This document shows positions 1-7,243 of a stretch of DNA of 33,141 nucleotides, piece after piece. The DNA is from Fibrobacter sp. (GTDB lineage: Bacteria; Fibrobacterota; Fibrobacteria; Fibrobacterales; Fibrobacteraceae). Positions within the stretch are counted from its first letter, which is position 1. Every line of letters begins with the position of its first letter. The stretch is taken from assembly GCA_016285835.1 (NCBI GenBank), contig JAEERM010000026.1, forward strand, positions 1 to 33,141, written 5' to 3'. Below the pieces are notes generated by a model that worked only from the letters and a program-made list of their open reading frames with translations, was not told where the DNA came from and searched no databases. A program made the position numbers and the translations under genes.

Positions 1-640
1 ACAAGGTAATCCCGCTGATGGTATTGGCAATGACCGTTGCAATCGCCACGCCAGCAACACCCATGTCAAAGCCCGCCACCAGAACCAGGTTCAGCGCCAC
101 ATTGACTGCTCCCGCCACCATGAGCACATAGAGAGGCCGCTTTGTATCGCCCTTGCTGCGCAGGATAGCGGAGACAAAGTTGTAGATCATCACGAAGGGC
201 ATCCCTGCAAAGTAGATTTGCAGGTAAAGTACCGCCATGTCCAATACGTCCGAAGGCGTCGAAATCAGTTCGAGAATCGGCCTTGCAAAAAAGATTCCCA
301 CGAACGAGAGGAATATCCCGCTGAAGAACGCCACCATCACGGACGTGTGGACGCTCCGTGTCACGGAGCGGTAGCTGTGAGCGCCGATGGAGTTGGCCAC
401 CACCACGTTCGCGCCCACGGAAATCCCGACGAACAGGTTGATGAGCATGTTGATGACGAACGTGTTCGCGCCTACGGCCGCGAGGGCCTTGTCGCCTGCG
501 AACTGCCCCACCACAGCGACGTCCGCCAAGTTGAACATCTGCTGGAAAATGCTGCTCAAGGCAATAGGGATAGCAAACCTCAGGATCTTTCTCCCGAGGG
601 GCCCGTTCAGCATATCGATGTTCGTCTTTGACGCTGCCAT
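1..640 (-). CDS. MATE family efflux transporter, N-terminal part (runs off left edge)
   Basis: Reading the minus strand from the ATG at 640 gives an open frame to the window edge, about 213 residues. It opens with a short soluble stretch (DMLNGPLGRKILRF) and continues with hydrophobic helices: PIALSSIFQQMFNLADVAVVG, then NMLINLFVGISVGANVVVANSIG. This is the typical start of MATE (multi-antimicrobial extrusion) transporters, inner-membrane proteins of 12 helices that export drugs or metabolites using a Na+ or H+ gradient. About half of the usual ~450 residues is present. An AAGG ribosome-binding site lies about 6 bases before the ATG. An ATG ten codons downstream is a possible alternative start. 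The substrate cannot be told. Longer open frames overlapping here on other frames encode compositionally odd peptides and are shadows. Confidence 0.88.
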   Translation of the reverse strand, partial: MAASKTNIDMLNGPLGRKILRFAIPIALSSIFQQMFNLADVAVVGQFAGDKALAAVGANTFVINMLINLFVGISVGANVVVANSIGAHSYRSVTRSVHTSVMVAFFSGIFLSFVGIFFARPILELISTPSDVLDMAVLYLQIYFAGMPFVMIYNFVSAILRSKGDTKRPLYVLMVAGAVNVALNLVLVAGFDMGVAGVAIATVIANTISGITL

Positions 641-684
641 GCAATACCTTGAAAACGGGCGTAAATTTAGTTTTTTTTAATTCC

Positions 685-759
685 CTCATCGCCACCTACG
701 GCAAGCAAGTGGACTTCGTGAATCTTGACACCCTGGAACCGCTCGTGAAGGCGCTGTAA
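685..759 (+). pseudogene. possible C-terminal gene remnant
   Basis: The frame ending in TAA at 757-759 reads LIATYGKQVDFVNLDTLEPL plus four residues. It looks like a real protein tail: Fibrobacter-like codons and an amphipathic end. No start codon or ribosome-binding site stands before it; the frame runs upstream into an AT-rich tract and then into the MATE 5' end on the other strand. The phrase 'VDFVNLDTLEPL' recalls the end of small MNT-type nucleotidyltransferases, but this resemblance is weak. Most likely it is the tail of a deleted gene. It could be chance. Confidence 0.3.
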
Positions 760-789
760 AAAACAATTTTTATGGCTATATTTATAGAC

Positions 790-1692
790 ATGAAAATATG
801 GAAAATCGCAATATTGTTCCTGACGATTTTTTTTACAGGTTGTGCACCTTCGTACCCCTATATTTTTTTAATCAGTGAAAAGGTGGAAAAAGATACCTTG
901 CTCAATGAATCCGTTGTCGACAATTCGCCAAACGATTTGTTTGTACAATTTTCCCAAAATGATTCTACAAGGCAAATACAAATCATGCCACCATACTGGA
1001 CCTTGTACAGAAATGATTTTGAGAACGATTATATTATTTGGTATAAGCATGGGTTGCCTTACAAAAAATTAAATATCACTTACGATAAAAAAACAAAAAC
1101 ATACCAAGCGCATATATACGAATACCTTAACAAGCATCCTTTACAGCCCATTAAAGAGACTATTTTTCCTGTCAATGAAGAAATGCGACCGGATTCGAGT
1201 AGCATAGTTTTCAAGATTGATTTAGGCGGAAAATATTTTAAACCGATAGGTCATGGCGATTATACAGATTATATTAGCATATATGGATATTTGCCTAATG
1301 ATGTTCCGTTTGAAAGGTTCCAAATTAGAGTCTTCGAAATAAACGATTCATCACGAACCGAAATTCCCTACGATTACAGTTTTAAGCATAAAATGGAAAC
1401 TTGTAGCCCACATGTTTGGGTTGGACCTTGGCACGACGACAATTGCAAAGAAATACTCGCTAATAACAGCAGAAATGAATTTTCCATTTACCTTAATTAT
1501 TCCGCAAACGCTAATGAAATCGTTTTATACAAGGATGCGATTCCCTTTCAGACAATTGAATTATCGTACGAATGGCTGGGAGAAAAAATTGAGAATCTGA
1601 AAGCAACAACAAACGGGAAAGAATTAGAAACCTCCTGTTATAATGAAAAATACTGGTCCGTTTATTTCGAGAACTATTTTTCCAAACCATAA
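790..1692 (+). CDS. hypothetical lipoprotein
   Basis: A 300-residue protein of unknown function. The N-terminus is a lipoprotein signal (MKIWKIAILFLTIFFTGC) with lipobox FTGC, so it should be lipidated on that cysteine and anchored to a membrane. The rest is rich in Tyr, Asn, Asp and Ile and has no motif I recognise. I chose ATG 790 because it places the charged n-region directly before the hydrophobic core; an in-frame ATG at 772 would add six residues. Neither has a clear Shine-Dalgarno site. The gene is AT-rich (19 G/C in the 60 bases 1081-1140), unlike the core genes to the right, which suggests foreign or fast-evolving origin. Confidence 0.7.
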   Translation: MKIWKIAILFLTIFFTGCAPSYPYIFLISEKVEKDTLLNESVVDNSPNDLFVQFSQNDSTRQIQIMPPYWTLYRNDFENDYIIWYKHGLPYKKLNITYDKKTKTYQAHIYEYLNKHPLQPIKETIFPVNEEMRPDSSSIVFKIDLGGKYFKPIGHGDYTDYISIYGYLPNDVPFERFQIRVFEINDSSRTEIPYDYSFKHKMETCSPHVWVGPWHDDNCKEILANNSRNEFSIYLNYSANANEIVLYKDAIPFQTIELSYEWLGEKIENLKATTNGKELETSCYNEKYWSVYFENYFSKP

Positions 1693-1765
1693 CGCCACTC
1701 TCCAACATATTCGCTAGAACTAGAAGCGGCATATGGTTATTGCCAACCAAACTTTTTTACGGTAC

Positions 1766-1794
1766 TTGACAGAGTTTTTTAAATAGTGTACATT
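1766..1794 (+). promoter_or_regulatory. sigma70-like promoter of truncated zinc-ribbon gene
   Basis: TTGACA (1766-1771), 17-base spacer, TACATT (1789-1794). The spacer end and -10 region (AAATAGTGTACATT) are the same as in the promoter at 5537-5564 before the VOC gene, so the two were probably one sequence before a duplication. Confidence 0.65.
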
Positions 1795-1825
1795 CGTGCG
1801 AGCAAGCGAAATAAAAGGAGAAATT

Positions 1826-2206
1826 ATGGAAATGAAATTTTGTCAGAGCTGCGGGATGCCGCTCACACCGGAAGTCCTGGGCACGAATGCCGACGGCAGC
1901 AAGAGCGAAGAATACTGCATCTACTGCTACAAGGACGGCGCCTTCACCGATGACTTCACGATGGAACAGATGGTTGAATTCTGTTCGCAGTTCGTCGATG
2001 AATTCAACAAGAATACGGGCAAGAGCCTGACCCGCGAAGAGTACAAGGTGGAACTCCGCAAGTATTTCCCGACACTCAAGCGTTGGAAATCAAGCGATGC
2101 CGAACTCCCGCACGCCAATTCCCCTATCAAGCAAAAGCTGATTGAAGAAGTCAACGCGCTGGGCGTCAAGGACATGCCGACCATCGACAACCTGTTTTTA
2201 TGTTAA
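1826..2206 (+). CDS. zinc-ribbon domain protein, truncated paralog
   Basis: A 126-residue protein beginning MEMKFCQSCGMPL. Two CxxC pairs (Cys6/Cys9 and Cys31/Cys34) form a putative zinc ribbon of the 'putative zinc ribbon domain' kind (Pfam Zn_ribbon_2 type), followed by a helical section (TMEQMVEFCSQFVDEFNKNT). It is nearly the same as residues 1-126 of the protein at 6632-7219, but ends a few codons after 'DNLF' (about base 2195), where the DNA similarity stops. The ~65-residue C-terminal part of the paralog is missing. The start at 1826 is set by AAAAGGAG six bases upstream and by the paralog; an earlier ATG at 1796 would run through the promoter leader. It may be a decaying copy or a functional short form. 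Confidence 0.8.
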   Translation: MEMKFCQSCGMPLTPEVLGTNADGSKSEEYCIYCYKDGAFTDDFTMEQMVEFCSQFVDEFNKNTGKSLTREEYKVELRKYFPTLKRWKSSDAELPHANSPIKQKLIEEVNALGVKDMPTIDNLFLC

Positions 2207-2295
2207 GTTTTTAGTGGACACTAGTGACAAAAAAAGTATTTTTACTAAAAAGAAGCATCTTTTCCTTTTTTGCAGATACGAATAGTGGGGTGGAA

Positions 2296-2742
2296 ATGAA
2301 AAGACTCCTGATTATTGCAATATTAGTGGTGTTATGTGGCTGCACATCGGATGACACGTCCGGAATCACCAAGCCTGACCCCGTAGAAATCCATTGGTCG
2401 CTCTCGGGTACCTTCGGTAACGTTGTCGTAGATTCCGTCAAGGCCGACACGGAACTGCCGCGAATGGTAAAACGTACAGGCACATCTACAATGCACCTGG
2501 ATGGTTTCGATACCGTCTATTTTGAAAAGAAAATTTCGCTACGCCATCTGCAGGTCAATGCCGGCGACGAAGTCGACATTGACGACAACGGCAATTTCAC
2601 TTTTGACAATCAAACTGTATTTGGGCTGTGTGAGAACACGAATTCCATCAGGATTATTCCGAGGACCAAGGTGAATGTGACGCTCCAGCCGTCGACTATC
2701 ATTCTCTATTCCTATAACAACGGTTACTACCAGTACCAGTAG
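2296..2742 (+). CDS. small hypothetical lipoprotein
   Basis: A 148-residue protein with a lipoprotein signal (MKRLLIIAILVVLCGC; lipobox LCGC, lipidated Cys16). The mature part has alternating polar and hydrophobic segments that suggest beta strands, and ends in a Tyr/Asn/Gln-rich tail. I recognise no family. I chose ATG 2296, after a purine-rich GGGGTGGAA, over an in-frame ATG at 2224 that would put 24 residues before the signal. The FISUMP lipoprotein starts 17 bases downstream on the same strand, so the two are probably co-transcribed. Confidence 0.72.
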   Translation: MKRLLIIAILVVLCGCTSDDTSGITKPDPVEIHWSLSGTFGNVVVDSVKADTELPRMVKRTGTSTMHLDGFDTVYFEKKISLRHLQVNAGDEVDIDDNGNFTFDNQTVFGLCENTNSIRIIPRTKVNVTLQPSTIILYSYNNGYYQYQ

Positions 2743-2759
2743 CGGAATGAGGTTGACTT

Positions 2760-5285
2760 ATGAGAAAGATTCTTTTTTTGATTTTTCTATGCGCATGGAT
2801 TGCCGGGTGTAGCGACTCCCCTTCAGATAGCCCCAAGGGGCCTGAACGATCTATTGAATATTCTGATTCACTTTACGTTAAAATTCTCCATTATAACGGA
2901 ACGAGCAACATTTATGAGCTCGCCGCATCGCAGGAATCCTATATCTTCAATGGCATACTTGGCAATGGTGAACACCATGCCATCGAGCGGAACTTTTACA
3001 TTGACACCATTGTATTCGAAGTTTCTCCTAGATTCTCCTCGTGCAGTGATTCAGTCTTGACATACAAGATTGATGGTAAAAATATCGAGATGGTCGAATC
3101 GAAATGGGGACGACAGGCACTCCCTCTGCCCGACGAAAATAAGCATACCATAGAAATCTCCGCAGTGTCAACTTGTAACCAGACAAAGGTCACATTCGAT
3201 ATTGTCCCGTCTGAAAAGCCCGGGGAAATATTCAAGCATGTTGACCGTTTTTACTTGGGTTTTTACCCAGATATAAGAAGTTATCCCTACAAGAATGGTT
3301 CTCTGTTTTTCACTATAACACCCAGCGTGGCTCCGCAATATTACGAAGGCGACACGACGCTTTCCCGGTGCAAACTGATAAGCGGCGAAGACAGCCTCTT
3401 CATTCCCATAACATTTGATAAGTACAAGGAACGCTTGGGAACCCTCGCCTACATAAATGCAGACAGCATCAAACTCACCCCGTTTACGGATACACATAAG
3501 GATTTTTCGCTTGCTTGCGCATTGTATTACCAATCATGGAAAGTTCCGGCCAAGGTCGATTCGGTTAAATACTTTCAGCCTATTCCCATATCCTTCAGAA
3601 AGACCATCGAAGCACCTTACATTGGCGAACACGACGGACAATTTGATATTATAATGGGAAAAGACCATCCGACTTATTTTGTAATAATTCGCGCCCACAA
3701 AAGGGGGACCAACGAAGTAGTGCACACGATATTCTACGATTTCATCCGTGACACTACTTCGGTTTCCGCGAGTTGGTTCCTTCCGCAAGATTCTGCCGGT
3801 AACACGATTGACATAGATTCCATTTATGCATATGCATTCCCCTATGTTCAGGCCACTCCGGAGTCGTATGAGTTGTGGGATTACCTCTATTCGAAATATG
3901 CCATAAGCTGCCTGGGTGACAAATGGTGCTCTGAAAACGCCGAGATGAAAAAGGATTTCGATACGACTCTTGCAAAGCTATTTACCAAGCACGACGGGTT
4001 TGATCCGCATACATGGATGTCGGCCTTTGCATGGGAAAGGGTTATTCCTTTAACAAGGGCGGATACCGTCGGATATAAGGGAGAATACCTTAAGCTGGTT
4101 GACGAGAGAGATGGCAAAGAGTATAAGGTTGTTGCCATTGGTGGACATTATTGGATGGCCGAAAACTTGAATTACGTAACGGATGGTTCTTGCTGTTACC
4201 TAAATTCTGAAAAATACTGCGATAGCCATGGAAGGTATTATCCAAATAGTGAAATCAAGACGGTTTGCCCGATTGGTTGGAAAACTCCTTCGAAGGAGGA
4301 CTTTGACACATTGATGCTGCATACAGGAGAAGACACCGTTCGCAGCACGTCGTACTTCAAGGCCAATGTAAAACTGATGTCCGTAACAGGCTGGCAAGAG
4401 GATATTGGCGAAGATGAATTCGGATTTGGAGCCTATCCCTACGGAGAATACAATGGTGGTGCGGGATATAGTGCTGCATTTTGGACAACATCGACCGTGT
4501 ACGGGGGAACTAAGTATGTATTCCAAATACATGCCGGTAATGGCTACCAGACTCGCATCCTCTTCGATACGGAATTGACGGAATTACAGGACGGTACCCA
4601 GTTAAAGAGGAATATCCGCTGCATTAGCGATAGTACCTACGAATTCTCAAGTTCGTCAATTCCCTTCTCATCGTCAAGTATCCATTATTCCGCAGTCACC
4701 GACGAACGAGATAATCAAACCTACAAGACTGTCGTTATCGGAAATCAGGAATGGATGGCTGAAAATCTAAATTATGAAACAAGTGCTAGTTGGTGCTACG
4801 ACACTCTTCCGGAAAACTGTGAAAAATATGGCAGACTTTACCAATGGCAAGCCGTTGTCGACCGGCCCTATGGAGAATGTGGAATGAAACATGAATGTAC
4901 CATAGAAGAACCAGTGCAGGGAATATGCCCCAAAGGCTGGCATGTACCTTCTGCTGCTGAATGGGATACTCTTATCGCTTACACGGGAATGCGCACCGGC
5001 GGAAAAGAAGGCAGTGGACGAACCTTAAAGTCCGTGGAAGAATGGAGTGTTTGTACGGGATTGGACCGCTTAGGGTTTAACGCGTTGCCAGCAGGATATA
5101 AACCATATCACTCATTAGTTTTTTCAGGAATAAACGGTTCTGCCGTATTTTGGACCTCAACAGCGGAAAAATATGGCATGTCCGCACAACATTATGTTTT
5201 CAACAACAACAGTCACGATGTATTAGGTTGGGGTGAATTCAAGGATGCTGGTTTATCATTACGTTGCATAAAAAACAAGGAGTAG
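2760..5285 (+). CDS. FISUMP-domain lipoprotein (two Fibrobacter major paralogous domains)
   Basis: An 841-residue protein with signal MRKILFLIFLCAWIAGC (lipobox IAGC). Residues ~18-440 are an unrecognised, strand-rich region. Two copies of the Fibrobacter succinogenes major paralogous domain (FISUMP, TIGR02145) follow: ~445-625 (DERDGKEYKVVAIGGHYWMA, then ENLNY) and ~645-840 (DERDNQTYKTVVIGNQEWMA, then ENLNY). Each continues with paired cysteines, a GR(Y/L)Y turn, a CP(I/K)GW(K/H)(T/V)PS motif and a C-terminal (I/L)RCI. A serine-rich linker (SSSSIPFSSSSIHYS) joins them, a style common in Fibrobacter secreted proteins. The function of the domain is not established; surface exposure is an inference from the signal and the domain. 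GAGG precedes the ATG. This gene is the best taxonomic marker in the window. Confidence 0.88.
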   Translation: MRKILFLIFLCAWIAGCSDSPSDSPKGPERSIEYSDSLYVKILHYNGTSNIYELAASQESYIFNGILGNGEHHAIERNFYIDTIVFEVSPRFSSCSDSVLTYKIDGKNIEMVESKWGRQALPLPDENKHTIEISAVSTCNQTKVTFDIVPSEKPGEIFKHVDRFYLGFYPDIRSYPYKNGSLFFTITPSVAPQYYEGDTTLSRCKLISGEDSLFIPITFDKYKERLGTLAYINADSIKLTPFTDTHKDFSLACALYYQSWKVPAKVDSVKYFQPIPISFRKTIEAPYIGEHDGQFDIIMGKDHPTYFVIIRAHKRGTNEVVHTIFYDFIRDTTSVSASWFLPQDSAGNTIDIDSIYAYAFPYVQATPESYELWDYLYSKYAISCLGDKWCSENAEMKKDFDTTLAKLFTKHDGFDPHTWMSAFAWERVIPLTRADTVGYKGEYLKLVDERDGKEYKVVAIGGHYWMAENLNYVTDGSCCYLNSEKYCDSHGRYYPNSEIKTVCPIGWKTPSKEDFDTLMLHTGEDTVRSTSYFKANVKLMSVTGWQEDIGEDEFGFGAYPYGEYNGGAGYSAAFWTTSTVYGGTKYVFQIHAGNGYQTRILFDTELTELQDGTQLKRNIRCISDSTYEFSSSSIPFSSSSIHYSAVTDERDNQTYKTVVIGNQEWMAENLNYETSASWCYDTLPENCEKYGRLYQWQAVVDRPYGECGMKHECTIEEPVQGICPKGWHVPSAAEWDTLIAYTGMRTGGKEGSGRTLKSVEEWSVCTGLDRLGFNALPAGYKPYHSLVFSGINGSAVFWTSTAEKYGMSAQHYVFNNNSHDVLGWGEFKDAGLSLRCIKNKE

Positions 5286-5536
5286 CACGAGGCCATTCCT
5301 TGCAAAACAAAAAGTAACCCAAAAGGGGCGATTGCAATCAAATTCGGCAGTTTGAACCTTTTCGGCTCTGTCGAGCCAAATCGTATCGAAAAAAACGGCT
5401 GGCAAACTTTTTTGGTTTTGTCAGCCCGTCGAAAACAGCATTTTCACTGCCTGATTGCATTTTTCATCTGTTTCGGGCCGCTTTTCTTCAGGGTTACCGC
5501 AGTATTTCCGAAATAATCGTGCAACCATATAAAAGC
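5286..5536. other. intergenic region, no gene seen
   Basis: Between the FISUMP gene and the VOC operon promoter I see no convincing open frame. It holds a short hairpin near 5363-5376 (GGCTC/GAGCC, four-base loop) and the minus-strand terminator-like hairpin at 5389-5426 listed separately. A minus-strand open frame of 69 codons (5421-5630) overlaps the VOC start and has no supporting features. Confidence 0.5.
5389..5426 (-). terminator. rho-independent terminator-like hairpin, minus strand
   Basis: A 10-bp stem (GGCTGGCAAA 5397-5406 with TTTGTCAGCC 5417-5426, one G-T wobble) and 10-base loop. Read on the minus strand it is followed by G and seven T's (complement of 5389-5395). On the plus strand no T run follows. 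No minus-strand gene lies immediately upstream of it, so its client is unknown. Confidence 0.45.
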
Positions 5537-5564
5537 TTGACAAATTTTTAAAATAGTGTACATT
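5537..5564 (+). promoter_or_regulatory. sigma70-like promoter of VOC-GyrI-zinc ribbon operon
   Basis: TTGACA (5537-5542), 16-base spacer, TACATT (5559-5564). Initiation would fall about 20 bases before the VOC gene ATG at 5593. The sequence around the -10 is shared with the promoter at 1766-1794. Confidence 0.65.
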
Positions 5565-5592
5565 TGTGTATGTAAAACAAGGAGATTTTGCA

Positions 5593-5985
5593 ATGAAATT
5601 AGAAGGCTTTGGAATTTTTGTCGATGACATGGCGACGATGGTCCGCTTTTACAGAGACGTTTTGGGCTTTGAAATCAAGGAAGACGAAAACACGACCAAT
5701 GTTTTTCTAGAGAAAGATGGGACGTTGTTCCTGCTGTTCCGAAAATCGGATTTTGAAAAAATGACAAGCCAGAAGTTTGCTTACTGCAAAGGCGTCAACG
5801 GGCATTTCGAAATAGCATTGGGTGTCGCTAACTACGCTGAAGTCGATAAAGCATACGCCAAAGTCACCGCCGCAGGTGCAAAAGGCATCATGGCGCCGAC
5901 TACGGAGCCGTGGGGACAACGCACTTGCTACATCGCCGATCCTGAAGGGAATCTGGTGGAAATCGGGTCGTTCGTCAAGGAGTAA
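5593..5985 (+). CDS. VOC family (glyoxalase/bleomycin-resistance fold) protein
   Basis: A 130-residue cytoplasmic protein with the layout of a VOC (vicinal oxygen chelate) module pair: an N-terminal betaalphabetabetabeta unit (GFGIFVDDMATMVRFYRDVL, then GFEI) and a second unit ending in CYIADPEGNLVEIGSF. VOC proteins are metal-dependent lyases, isomerases or dioxygenases, or drug-binding resistance proteins. The usual first-strand metal ligand is not evident here, whereas HFEIAL and VEIGSF could supply later ligands. The exact activity cannot be assigned. Start 5593 has AAGGAG eight bases upstream; an upstream in-frame ATG (5566) lies at the likely transcription start. It is first in an operon with the GyrI-like gene two bases downstream. 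Confidence 0.85.
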   Translation: MKLEGFGIFVDDMATMVRFYRDVLGFEIKEDENTTNVFLEKDGTLFLLFRKSDFEKMTSQKFAYCKGVNGHFEIALGVANYAEVDKAYAKVTAAGAKGIMAPTTEPWGQRTCYIADPEGNLVEIGSFVKE

Positions 5986-5987
5986 TC

Positions 5988-6620
5988 ATGCCATTTGACT
6001 TTAAAAAAGAATATAAAGAATTCTACATGCCGAAAGGCAAACCCGAGATCGTCACCGTCCCGAAGATGAACTACATCGCGGTGCGTGGCAGGGGCAACCC
6101 GAATGAAGAAGATGGTGAATACAAAAAGTCTATCGAACTTTTGTACGGAATCGCATACACGATTAAGATGAGTAAAAAGGGTGACCACAAAATCGAGGGT
6201 TACTTTGATTACGTCGTGCCGCCACTTGAAGGATTCTGGTGGCAGGACGACGTTGACGGAATCGATTACAGCCACAAGGAAAATTTCCAGTGGATTTCTG
6301 TCATCAGGCTCCCTGACTTTGTTACCAAAGCCGATTTTGATTGGGCTGTTGACGAGGCGACCCGCAAAAAGAAAATGGACTTTTCGAAAGTCGAATTTCT
6401 AGAAATCGAAGAAGGGCTTTGCGTACAGTGCATGCATTCCGGCTCGTACGATGACGAACCCGCGACAATCGCTGCAATGGACAAGTTTATCGCCGATAAC
6501 GGCTACGAAAACGACATTTCGGACTCGAGGCGTCACCACGAGATTTACCTCTCCGACGTGCGCAAGGTTGCCTCGGAAAAGTTGAAAACCGTTATTCGCC
6601 ACCCGATAAAGAAGAAATAA
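5988..6620 (+). CDS. GyrI-like small-molecule-binding domain protein
   Basis: A 210-residue cytoplasmic protein. The opening (KPEIVTVPKMNYIAVRGRGN) and the repeated strand-helix-strand units resemble the GyrI-like / SHS2 small-molecule-binding fold found as the effector domain of AraC- and MerR-type regulators and as stand-alone proteins. A conserved-looking FDYVVPPLEGFWWQ stretch and the 'GSYDDEPATIAAMDKFI' helix are typical of the longer stand-alone form. There is no DNA-binding domain, so a role in binding or degrading a toxic compound is more likely than transcription control; this is inference. It lies two bases after the VOC stop, whose last codons supply the AAGGAG ribosome-binding site, so the two are translationally coupled. 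The zinc-ribbon gene follows after 11 bases. Confidence 0.8.
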   Translation: MPFDFKKEYKEFYMPKGKPEIVTVPKMNYIAVRGRGNPNEEDGEYKKSIELLYGIAYTIKMSKKGDHKIEGYFDYVVPPLEGFWWQDDVDGIDYSHKENFQWISVIRLPDFVTKADFDWAVDEATRKKKMDFSKVEFLEIEEGLCVQCMHSGSYDDEPATIAAMDKFIADNGYENDISDSRRHHEIYLSDVRKVASEKLKTVIRHPIKKK

Positions 6621-6631
6621 AAGGAGAACTT

Positions 6632-7219
6632 ATGGAAATGAAATTCTGTCAAAGTTGCGGGATGCCGCTTTCGCCGGAAATCTTGGGCACCAACGCCGAC
6701 GGCAGCAAGAACGAAGAATACTGCATCTACTGCTACAAGGACGGCGCCTTCACCGGCGACTTCACGATGGAAGAAATGGTGGAATTCTGCTCGCAGTTCG
6801 TCGATGAATTCAACAAGAATACGGGCAAGAGCCTTACTCGCGAAGAGTACAAGGTGGAACTCCGCAAGTATTTCCCGACACTCAAACGCTGGCGCCTCCC
6901 GGCAGATCAACTGCCGCATGCCACATCGCCCATAAAGCAGAAGTTCATTGAAGAAATCAATGCACTCGGCATTAAGGACATGCCCCGCATCGACAATCTC
7001 TTCGTTTTGCAGGGCTCGTTCATCAATCAGGAATACAAGATCAACGGCAACAGCATCAAGCTCCTGGACGATAACGCTAGCTACTGGGGTAACCAGGTCG
7101 AAAAGCAGGGTGCCGAAGGCCGCTGCTACGGAATCGCCTGCGACGAGCATTACATTCTCGTGAGCGAATACGGCAAGAACGGCGCCGATGCCGAAATCGT
7201 CGTATTCAAGAAACGGTAA
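6632..7219 (+). CDS. zinc-ribbon domain protein, full-length copy
   Basis: A 195-residue protein. Residues 1-126 match the truncated protein at 1826-2206 almost throughout: MEMKFCQSCGMPL with Cys6/Cys9 and Cys31/Cys34 as zinc ligands, and the helical middle. Residues ~127-195 form an extra strand-rich domain (from QGSFINQEYKINGNSIKLL to AEIVVFKKR). AAAAGGAG precedes the ATG. It is last in the VOC-GyrI operon, which suggests a shared stress or small-molecule role, but no reaction can be named. The last 29 bases, including the stop codon, recur exactly at 10129-10157. Confidence 0.85.
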   Translation: MEMKFCQSCGMPLSPEILGTNADGSKNEEYCIYCYKDGAFTGDFTMEEMVEFCSQFVDEFNKNTGKSLTREEYKVELRKYFPTLKRWRLPADQLPHATSPIKQKFIEEINALGIKDMPRIDNLFVLQGSFINQEYKINGNSIKLLDDNASYWGNQVEKQGAEGRCYGIACDEHYILVSEYGKNGADAEIVVFKKR

Positions 7220-7243
7220 TGGGTTTTGTCGTTATCATTCAGA

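Noticed and set aside
66..695. 209-codon minus-strand open frame
   Set aside because: It overlaps the MATE frame and encodes an Arg/Gly/His-rich peptide with no domain; the MATE reading (start 640) is clearly the real one.
5421..5630. 69-codon minus-strand open frame
   Set aside because: It overlaps the VOC promoter and start, lacks a ribosome-binding site and resembles no protein.
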